6,577 bases of DNA, from the NCBI GenBank assembly GCA_030683195.1, contig JAUXQA010000378.1, forward strand, positions 1 to 6,577, written 5' to 3'. The translations under genes and the position numbers were made by a program. The notes under the pieces were generated by a model. That model worked only from the letters and a program-made list of their open reading frames with translations, ran no database searches and was not told the origin of the DNA. This DNA comes from Rhodoferax sp. GTDB lineage: Bacteria; Pseudomonadota; Gammaproteobacteria; Burkholderiales; Burkholderiaceae_C. Of the stretch, positions 1 through 4,591 are shown piece after piece. Each line of letters opens with the position of its first letter. Within the stretch, counting starts at the first letter, position 1.

Positions 1-123
1 TTTCCACGGCTCGCGGCCCAGGAAGCCCGGCAGCACGTAGGCGATGCAGAGCAGTAGCAGTGCGGTCCGCGGCAAGCGGCGCACGGCTCCCTGGGCAACG
101 ATGGCGGGGGTGGGTTTATTCAC
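1..123 (-). CDS. N-terminal fragment of a membrane protein, probable ArnT/GT39-like glycosyltransferase
   Basis: A reading frame opens with GTG at 121-123, three codons after an in-frame TAA (133-135), and runs off the left edge without a stop. The 41 visible residues have a short basic N-terminus (NKPTPAIVAQGAVRRLPRT) and then a hydrophobic stretch (ALLLLCIAYVLPGFLG) ending in GREPWK. A membrane segment followed by G-R-D/E-P-W-K is what I remember from the start of large multi-pass glycosyltransferases related to ArnT (lipid-linked sugar transfer to cell-envelope substrates) in Comamonadaceae. The family call rests on this N-terminus alone and is an inference. The start is uncertain: no clear ribosome site precedes the first GTG, and codon 14 (GTG, 82-84) follows an AGGGAG, although only two bases away. 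A TATAAC at 132-137 would put transcription almost at the first GTG. The rpmE2 terminator upstream implies that this gene has its own promoter. Confidence 0.55.
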   Translation of the reverse strand, partial: MNKPTPAIVAQGAVRRLPRTALLLLCIAYVLPGFLGREPWK

Positions 124-176
124 GCTTTGGCGTTATAGGGAGCGGGGGATACTGGCCGTCATGCTGGTTCGCTATG

Positions 177-208
177 AAAAAAGGCAGCGCGGTAACCCGG
201 GCTGCCTT
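177..208 (-). terminator. Intrinsic terminator after rpmE2
   Basis: On the minus strand a perfect 8-bp stem (AAGGCAGC, 204-208 side pairing 201-208 with 181-188) encloses a 12-base GC-rich loop. It is followed directly by six T on the transcript (177-182, overlapping the stem base). It begins 21 bases after the rpmE2 stop codon. This is a textbook Rho-independent terminator and probably ends the rho-rpmE2 transcript. Confidence 0.9.
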
Positions 209-229
209 TGATTGAACGTAAGCTCCAGC

Positions 230-514
230 TTATTCGGCTGCTGCTGGTGCTGCGACTTCTGCCGCTTTGGATTTTCCAAAACGGTTGCGGAAACGCTCTA
301 CGCGTCCGCCCATATTGTCCACAGATTTCTGAGTACCTGTATAGAAAGGGTGTGATTCGCTGGAGGTGTCCAGCTTGAAGAGTGGCAGATCACGGCCATC
401 TTCCATTTTCACCATTTCTTTGGCACTGGCACACGACCGGGTCACGAATTTAAAGCCATTGGATGTATCCAAAAAGCAAACTTCGCGGTAGTTGGGGTGA
501 ATTCCTTCTTTCAT
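230..514 (-). CDS. rpmE2: 50S ribosomal protein L31 type B
   Basis: This encodes a 94-residue ribosomal protein of the large subunit, located at the subunit interface near the central protuberance. It starts MKEGIHPNYREVCFLDTSNG and carries the conserved block SHPFYTGTQK near residues 54-63, followed by a basic segment with VERFRNRFGK. It has only two cysteines (13 and 28) and no CxxC pairs, so it is the zinc-independent type B (RpmE2/YkgM-like) form, not type A. The ATG at 512-514 is chosen because GGAG lies five bases upstream and because L31 proteins begin at this Met. The open frame extends 18 codons further upstream, but those residues are unlike L31. The alanine-rich tail (AAEVAAPAAAE) makes it slightly longer than the usual 80-90 residues. 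It lies 99 bases downstream of rho on the same strand and is probably cotranscribed, possibly with an extra internal promoter. Confidence 0.95.
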   Translation of the reverse strand: MKEGIHPNYREVCFLDTSNGFKFVTRSCASAKEMVKMEDGRDLPLFKLDTSSESHPFYTGTQKSVDNMGGRVERFRNRFGKSKAAEVAAPAAAE

Positions 515-552
515 ATCGTCTCCATCAGTTGCGCTAGCCGCGTCGTGCCCTC

Positions 553-568
553 GTGCAAACCATTGCAC
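553..568 (-). promoter_or_regulatory. Small hairpin in the rpmE2 leader
   Basis: A perfect 6-bp inverted repeat (GTGCAA / TTGCAC) with a four-base loop sits 38-54 bases upstream of the rpmE2 start. It has no T run, so it is not an intrinsic terminator. In E. coli, L31 is reported to regulate its own messenger through the leader. This hairpin is a possible equivalent, but that is only inference, and a stem of this length can arise by chance. Confidence 0.25.
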
Positions 569-605
569 AATTCAAAGCCAACGTACTTGTCGCGAAAAGC
601 TTTAT

Positions 606-639
606 ATTATAGATCAGCCACCGCGACGCATCATGTCAA
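606..639 (-). promoter_or_regulatory. Candidate rpmE2 promoter with over-long spacer
   Basis: On the minus strand a perfect TATAAT (606-611) lies just after the rho stop codon. A perfect TTGACA (634-639) lies upstream inside the last rho codons. The spacer is 22 bases, well beyond the usual 16-18, so the pair is unlikely to act as a strong sigma-70 promoter as it stands. The -10 box could work with a weaker -35 element. If used, transcription would start near 599 and give a leader of about 85 bases that includes the 553-568 hairpin. Confidence 0.3.
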
Positions 640-1879
640 AAAATTCGCTGTTGTTTTTGGTGGCGCGCATCTGCTTGAGAACCATTTCCATAGACTCGAT
701 TTCGTCCATGTTGTAGAGAAATTGTCGCAATATGCGGGTTTTTTGGAGAATCTCCGGTGCGAGTAGAAGCTCTTCCCGGCGGGTGCCGCTGCGGTTGAGC
801 TGGATTGATGGAAACACTCGCTTCTCGTAAAGGCGTCGGTCCAAGTGGATCTCAGAGTTGCCAGTACCTTTAAATTCCTCAAAAATAACCTCATCCATGC
901 GACTGCCGGTGTCGATCAAAGCGGTGGCGATGATGGTCAGCGATCCGCCCTCCTCGACATTGCGGGCCGCGCCGAGAAAACGCTTGGGACGCTGCAATGC
1001 GTTGGAATCAACGCCGCCAGTGAGTACTTTACCGCTGGATGGAACCACGTTGTTGTACGCCCGTGCCAGGCGGGTGATTGAGTCCAGCAAGATAACGACA
1101 TCTTTTTTCAACTCAACCAAGCGCTTGGCGCGCTCAATCACCATTTCTGCCACATGGACGTGGCGTGCAGCGGGTTCATCAAACGTCGACGCGATTACCT
1201 CACCCTTAACGGTGCGTTGCATCTCCGTGACCTCTTCCGGGCGCTCGTCAACCAGCAAAACCATCATGTGGATGTCAGGGTAGTTGGCTGAGATCGCATG
1301 GGCGATGTGCTGCATCATCACCGTTTTTCCGCTTTTTGGCGGTGCTACCAATAACGCACGCTGCCCTTTTCCGATAGGTGCAATGATGTCAATGACGCGG
1401 GCGGTAATGTTCTCTTCCGTCTTGATGCTGTCTCGCTCCAGACGCATCTGAACTTTCGGAAACAGCGGAGTTAGATTCTCAAACATTACCTTATGTTTGT
1501 TGTCTTCCGGGCCGCCCCCATTGACTTTGTCCAACTTGTTTAGCGCGAAGTATCTTTCGCCGTCTTTGGGTGTTCGTACTTCGCCTTCAATCATGTCGCC
1601 TGTGTGGAGATTGAACCGACGCACTTGGCTGGGGCTGATGTAAATGTCGTCGGTTGACGCGGTATAACTGGTGTCAGGGCTTCGCAAGAAACCAAAGCCG
1701 TCAGGCAAAATCTCCAACACGCCGTCTGCAATGATTTGCTCACCGGTTCGTGCGCGCTTCTTGATAATGGCGAACATCAGTTCTTGCTTGCGCATGCGAC
1801 CTGTGTTTTCAATTTCAAGCTCTTCAGCTTGTTTGAGGACTTCGGACACATGCAGTGCCTTGAGTTCGTTTAAGTGCAT
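614..1879 (-). CDS. rho: Transcription termination factor Rho
   Basis: A hexameric RNA helicase/ATPase of 421 residues (E. coli Rho has 419) that binds C-rich unstructured RNA and pulls transcripts from RNA polymerase. Visible parts: an N-terminal helical region (1-47); an OB-fold primary RNA site with DGFGFLR (60-66) and YISPSQVRRFNL (80-91); Walker A APPKSGKT (179-186, catalytic-site Lys185); the DERPEEVTEMQR block (211-222); Walker B VVILLD (261-266); a Q-loop with SSGKVLTGG (281-289); an R-loop region around DTGSRMDE (323-330); and the arginine finger Arg367 in NRSGTRREE. All key residues match E. coli Rho. There is no long insertion in the N-terminal domain, unlike actinobacterial Rho. 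The ATG at 1877-1879 fits the family start, but no strong Shine-Dalgarno precedes it (only GTAAG), which may leave room for translational or attenuation control. It follows trxA and precedes rpmE2. Confidence 0.98.
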   Translation of the reverse strand: MHLNELKALHVSEVLKQAEELEIENTGRMRKQELMFAIIKKRARTGEQIIADGVLEILPDGFGFLRSPDTSYTASTDDIYISPSQVRRFNLHTGDMIEGEVRTPKDGERYFALNKLDKVNGGGPEDNKHKVMFENLTPLFPKVQMRLERDSIKTEENITARVIDIIAPIGKGQRALLVAPPKSGKTVMMQHIAHAISANYPDIHMMVLLVDERPEEVTEMQRTVKGEVIASTFDEPAARHVHVAEMVIERAKRLVELKKDVVILLDSITRLARAYNNVVPSSGKVLTGGVDSNALQRPKRFLGAARNVEEGGSLTIIATALIDTGSRMDEVIFEEFKGTGNSEIHLDRRLYEKRVFPSIQLNRSGTRREELLLAPEILQKTRILRQFLYNMDEIESMEMVLKQMRATKNNSEFFDMMRRGG

Positions 1880-1880
1880 G

Positions 1881-1950
1881 GAATGACTTACTGTGGAAGT
1901 TGAACGAAATACTGGGGGGGAGGTTCGGGTAGAGGCAGGGCGGTTGCCTC
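1881..1950 (-). promoter_or_regulatory. C-rich, G-poor rho leader (probable rut site) with a hairpin
   Basis: On the rho transcript the 60 bases ending at the start codon (1881-1940) contain 26 C and 6 G, including a run of seven C (1914-1920). This is the composition of Rho-utilisation sites. At its upstream edge is a 6-bp hairpin, GAGGCA (1945-1950) pairing with TGCCTC (1932-1937) across a seven-base loop. E. coli rho is known to be autoregulated by Rho-dependent termination in its leader. The same control here is a strong inference from composition and position. No Rho-independent terminator is seen in the leader. Confidence 0.5.
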
Positions 1951-2015
1951 AGACTCAAGGTTCTAAACCGATGGATTCAAGCCGACTCTGGATTGGAGTG
2001 GCGGAATCAGGTTTG

Positions 2016-2024
2016 ATTATGACA
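2016..2024 (-). promoter_or_regulatory. Candidate rho promoter (extended -10)
   Basis: The minus strand reads TGTCATAAT. This is a TGn extension followed by CATAAT, which matches the -10 consensus at five of six bases. No good -35 is seen at 16-18 bases, as that space is taken by the trxA terminator, so an extended -10 promoter is the best reading. Transcription would begin near 2009 and give a rho leader of about 130 bases carrying the hairpin and C-rich tract. Because the trxA terminator sits just upstream, rho needs a promoter in this interval. Confidence 0.4.
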
Positions 2025-2026
2025 GG

Positions 2027-2061
2027 AAAATAAGAAAAGGCCCTGAAAATAAGTCAAGGCC
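2027..2061 (-). terminator. Intrinsic terminator after trxA
   Basis: On the minus-strand transcript GGCCUUGA (2054-2061) pairs with UCAGGGCC (2039-2046) in an 8-bp stem with one G-U pair and a seven-base loop. It is followed by UUUUCUUAUUUU (2027-2038). It lies 34 bases after the trxA stop codon and separates trxA from rho transcription. Confidence 0.85.
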
Positions 2062-2095
2062 AAGGTTGCTCAAACTATGGGTAATAGTTAAACAA

Positions 2096-2428
2096 TCAGG
2101 CGAGTTGCTGGTCGATGAAAGCGGTCATTTGCGCTTTGCTCATCGCTCCAACCTTGGTGGCAGCCAACACCCCACCCTTAAACAGCATGAGAGTTGGGAT
2201 CCCGCGGATACCAAATTTGGCGGGAATATCCCTGTTTTCATCCACATTCATTTTGGCAATTTGAAGCTTGCCCTCGTAAGCACCGGATACCTCATCCAAA
2301 ATGGGGGCAATCATCTTGCAAGGACCGCACCACTCCGCCCAGTAATCTACCAAGACGGGCAGGGCAGATTGCAGGACATCCGCTTCAAAAGATGTGTCTG
2401 TGACGTGTTTGATGAGTTCGCTGGCCAT
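2096..2428 (-). CDS. trxA: Thioredoxin
   Basis: A 110-residue cytoplasmic thiol-disulfide oxidoreductase that keeps protein thiols reduced and supplies electrons to enzymes such as ribonucleotide reductase; it is itself reduced by thioredoxin reductase. The active site is WCGPCK (33-38, Cys34 and Cys37). The buried Asp28 lies in LVDYWAEW, and the cis-proline is Pro78 in RGIPTLMLF. The length matches E. coli Trx1 (109 with Met). The start is ATG 2426-2428, with AAGGA six or so bases upstream. The frame stays open far upstream (to 3133), but that extension is the complement of the divergent flavoprotein gene and is not thioredoxin-like. The gene is transcribed alone: it has its own terminator and a divergent neighbour. 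The transcript strand of the upstream region (2481-2540) is very G-poor. Confidence 0.97.
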   Translation of the reverse strand: MASELIKHVTDTSFEADVLQSALPVLVDYWAEWCGPCKMIAPILDEVSGAYEGKLQIAKMNVDENRDIPAKFGIRGIPTLMLFKGGVLAATKVGAMSKAQMTAFIDQQLA

Positions 2429-2571
2429 GTGTTTTCCTTGGCGGGTTGTTAAAAAACTGCTTTGCCCGTTGTTGTACGCGGCTTGTTTTGCAGTGTTTGA
2501 GTTGAGTGATTGGTGAAAGTAAAGTTGGGAAATTGTGACAGAAACCGTGCCCCCGCATGCAGTGCCGCCTT

Positions 2572-2601
2572 TTGGGGAATGAAATAGTGCGGCGGTATAA
2601 A
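2572..2601 (+). promoter_or_regulatory. Candidate promoter of the flavoprotein gene
   Basis: A TATAAA (2596-2601, within TATAAATA) lies 18 bases downstream of TTGGGG (2572-2577). The -10 matches five of six consensus bases; the -35 matches three. Transcription would begin near 2608, leaving a leader of only about 12 bases before ATG 2621, consistent with the lack of a clear Shine-Dalgarno there. It shares the 192-base divergent interval with the trxA upstream region. I could not find a convincing trxA promoter in that interval. Confidence 0.4.
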
Positions 2602-2620
2602 TAAAGTGAACTGAAAATTG

Positions 2621-3970
2621 ATGAAAAAAGTAATCGTAATTGGTGGTGGGCCTGCCGGGTTGATGGCTGCAGATGTACTGTCCAAATCCGGAGTTTCTGT
2701 GCATCTTTTTGATGCCATGCCCTCCGTGGGGCGGAAGTTTTTGCTTGCGGGAAAAGGGGGGTTGAACCTGACCCATTCGGAGCCCTCTGAGATTTTTTCG
2801 TTTCGATATGGCGCTCGACGTCCCGAAATCGGCGCTCTGCTGGAAGACTTGGATGCCACGGGTGTTCGGGAATGGGCCTCTACGTTGGGGGTCGACACTT
2901 TTGTGGGTTCCTCTGGACGGGTCTTTCCTGTCGACATGAAAGCAGCTCCTTTGCTGAGGGCTTGGCTGCATCGGCTGCGTCACCCCGTTGGGGGTCCAGC
3001 CAGTGGATCTGAGGTGGTTTTCCACATGCGGCATCGCTGGACCGGATGGAGTGATTCCTGCTCGGGTAAAACCGGGGCTGGCAATAGCCCGTGCTTGAGT
3101 TTTGACTCCCCGCACGGGCCTGTGAATGTTCAAGCGGACGCGGTTGTGTTGGCGATGGGCGGTGGCAGTTGGTCACGACTGGGCTCTGATGGGGCATGGG
3201 TGACAAGGCTGCAGACCGCGGGTGTCAACATCGCACCTCTGTTGCCCAGCAACTGTGGTTTCGACGTTGCGATGAAAGTGCGAACGTTGACACCAGAACA
3301 GGCCGCAATGGTTCCAGGGACGCCTGAGCCTCTAGGCGTTGGCTGGAGCGATCATTTTTCCAGTCGATTTGCGGGCCAACCGTTCAAGTCCGTGTCGATA
3401 CGGGTTGAAACCGCGCAGGGAGCGCAGTTTCAGCGCCGGGGTGAGTTCGTGGTTACCGCCACCGGGGTCGAAGGTAGCCTGATTTATGCCGCGTCTAGCC
3501 TGTTGCGTGATGACATCATCACCCAAGGTGCGGCCACGTTTCATTTGGACCTTTTGCCGGATATATCAGCTGAACGCGTGTTGGCTGAGGTTCGTCATCC
3601 TCGGGGCGCCCGCTCACTTTCCAGCCATTTGAAAAGCCGTTTGCACATTGACGGAATCAAGTCAGCCATCCTGCATGAATTGCTGACCAAGGAGCAGTTG
3701 AATGACCCGGAGCAGTTGGCAGGCGCCATCAAAGGGCTGCCCATCGTGCTGGCGGCCGTGCGACCGATGGACGAGGCGATCAGCACAGCGGGTGGCGTGA
3801 TGTTTGAGGCCATGGATAGCAATTTGATGCTGACCAAATTGCCCGGCGTATTTTGTGCTGGCGAGATGCTCGACTGGGAAGCTCCCACGGGAGGCTATTT
3901 GTTGACGGCATGTTTGGCCAGCGGACAGCGTGCCGGCAAAGGCGCGCTCGCCTATCTGGGCGAAAAGTGA
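2621..3970 (+). CDS. FAD-dependent flavoprotein, HI0933/BaiN-like (TIGR03862-type) family
   Basis: A 449-residue protein of the HI0933/YhiN/BaiN flavoprotein superfamily, most like the subgroup I know as TIGR03862 (PP_4765 type). Its substrate is not known. The N-terminal Rossmann fold has VIVIGGGPAGLMAA (4-17, GxGxxG at 8-13) and an acidic Asp31 after the second strand. A family block RKFLLAGKGGLNLTHSE spans 38-54. SSGRVFP (97-103) and KAAPLLRAW (107-115) fit the same subgroup. LAMGGGSW (177-184) is the typical second dinucleotide-side motif. The C-terminal end has STAGGV (388-393) and the FAD-contacting VFCAGEMLDWEAPTGGYLL (410-428). There is no signal peptide or membrane segment, so it is probably cytoplasmic. 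ATG 2621 is preferred, though a TTG three bases earlier (2618) is equally open; neither has a good ribosome site. It diverges from trxA and converges on the RskA-like gene. Expected activity is FAD-linked oxidation or reduction. Confidence 0.85.
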   Translation: MKKVIVIGGGPAGLMAADVLSKSGVSVHLFDAMPSVGRKFLLAGKGGLNLTHSEPSEIFSFRYGARRPEIGALLEDLDATGVREWASTLGVDTFVGSSGRVFPVDMKAAPLLRAWLHRLRHPVGGPASGSEVVFHMRHRWTGWSDSCSGKTGAGNSPCLSFDSPHGPVNVQADAVVLAMGGGSWSRLGSDGAWVTRLQTAGVNIAPLLPSNCGFDVAMKVRTLTPEQAAMVPGTPEPLGVGWSDHFSSRFAGQPFKSVSIRVETAQGAQFQRRGEFVVTATGVEGSLIYAASSLLRDDIITQGAATFHLDLLPDISAERVLAEVRHPRGARSLSSHLKSRLHIDGIKSAILHELLTKEQLNDPEQLAGAIKGLPIVLAAVRPMDEAISTAGGVMFEAMDSNLMLTKLPGVFCAGEMLDWEAPTGGYLLTACLASGQRAGKGALAYLGEK

Positions 3971-4022
3971 AAAGCCCTGCGAGTCAATTCATGAAATTTT
4001 TTTGAACTGACTCGTTCAGGGC
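3963..4022 (-). terminator. Large hairpin between convergent genes, terminator of the minus-strand operon
   Basis: GCCCTGCGAGTCA (3974-3986) pairs with TGACTCG-TT-CAGGGC (4008-4022) in a 13-bp stem with a two-base bulge. After one mismatch, TTCA (3988-3991) pairs with TGAA (4003-4006). On the minus strand it is followed by TTTTCACTTTTC (3963-3973), so it best fits termination of the RskA-like gene, whose stop is 20 bases away. On the plus strand no T run follows, but the hairpin begins 4 bases after the flavoprotein stop and may also protect or partly terminate that transcript. Confidence 0.75.
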
Positions 4023-4041
4023 ACTCCCTTACAGTTGCTGG

Positions 4042-4557
4042 TCAAAGCGCTTTTTGCAGCACGGTGCCGGTGAAAAGATAGGGCAGTCGGGGGCCCTTGC
4101 CAGGCTCAACGCCACCTTTGTTTTCTACACTGACGGCCAATTCCGAAACATTAAGCAGAGAGTTTTCATCAGCGGGGAGTCGCAATGTCTTGCCTTTGGT
4201 TTGGAAAATGCCAATTGAGCGCGGCGGGTTATCCGGCGATAAAGCCCACAATTGCATCGTGTCTTGTTGGCCCTCCGTCACGGCGTTGAGACGTTGAACT
4301 TGGAGAGCGTTGTCAAGGAGATCAAATGTAATGAGAAGTGCAGGTGCATGCTTTTCATCCATGAGAACGGATAGGTACTTGATGTGGGCCGTCGTTTTAA
4401 TCTTGGTTTGAAGATGTGCAATCTGAGCCTTGAACTGTTCAAACATGCTCATTCCGGTTGCTGTCGCAATGGCGATCATCAGCAGGCAGGCAATAGTGGC
4501 CGCTCGCCAAAGGTTGGCAAGTCTTGCCGGTAGGGTGGGTGCTAGGGGTTCATTCAT
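4042..4557 (-). CDS. Single-pass membrane protein with RskA-type C-terminal domain, lacking the anti-sigma domain
   Basis: A 171-residue protein. A short N-terminus (1-16) is followed by one membrane helix (about 17-36, from WRAATIACLLMIAIATA) and then a probable periplasmic domain. That domain matches what I know of the RskA C-terminal domain of anti-sigma factors: MQLWALSPDNPPRSIGIF (101-118), LAVSVENKGG (140-149) and the closing LPYLFTGTVLQ (158-168). Full RskA-like proteins in this group have about 90 further N-terminal residues that bind the sigma factor. Here they are absent, and the upstream DNA is the diguanylate cyclase gene, so no frameshifted remnant remains. No sigma factor gene is nearby. 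ATG 4555-4557 is chosen because it gives a normal N-in membrane topology. An alternative ATG at 4605 would overlap the upstream gene and add 16 residues, without a clear ribosome site. It begins 34 bases after the cyclase stop and is probably in its operon. Its function is unknown. Confidence 0.75.
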   Translation of the reverse strand: MNEPLAPTLPARLANLWRAATIACLLMIAIATATGMSMFEQFKAQIAHLQTKIKTTAHIKYLSVLMDEKHAPALLITFDLLDNALQVQRLNAVTEGQQDTMQLWALSPDNPPRSIGIFQTKGKTLRLPADENSLLNVSELAVSVENKGGVEPGKGPRLPYLFTGTVLQKAL

Positions 4558-4591
4558 GAAATACTTCAGTTGATTTAAATTTAGTAGCGCT

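Noticed and set aside
515..568. Eighteen extra N-terminal codons before rpmE2
   Set aside because: L31 proteins begin at the Met at 514, which has GGAG five bases upstream; the extension is in the leader and is not L31-like.
845..1283. Plus-strand open frames opposite rho
   Set aside because: They are mirror frames of a highly conserved gene, with no ribosome sites and no recognisable domains.
2052..2057. TTGACT on the minus strand as a -35 box for rho, with TCTTAT 16 bases on
   Set aside because: The hexamer is part of the trxA terminator stem and the -10 match is only four of six; the extended -10 at 2016-2024 is a better candidate.
2429..3133. Long minus-strand extension of the trxA frame (up to 345 residues)
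   Set aside because: It is antisense to the flavoprotein gene, its residues resemble no domain, and thioredoxin with a good ribosome site begins at 2428.
2449..3206. Minus-strand open frames opposite the flavoprotein start
   Set aside because: Low-complexity, proline- and serine-rich translations typical of antisense frames; the plus-strand gene has clear FAD motifs throughout.
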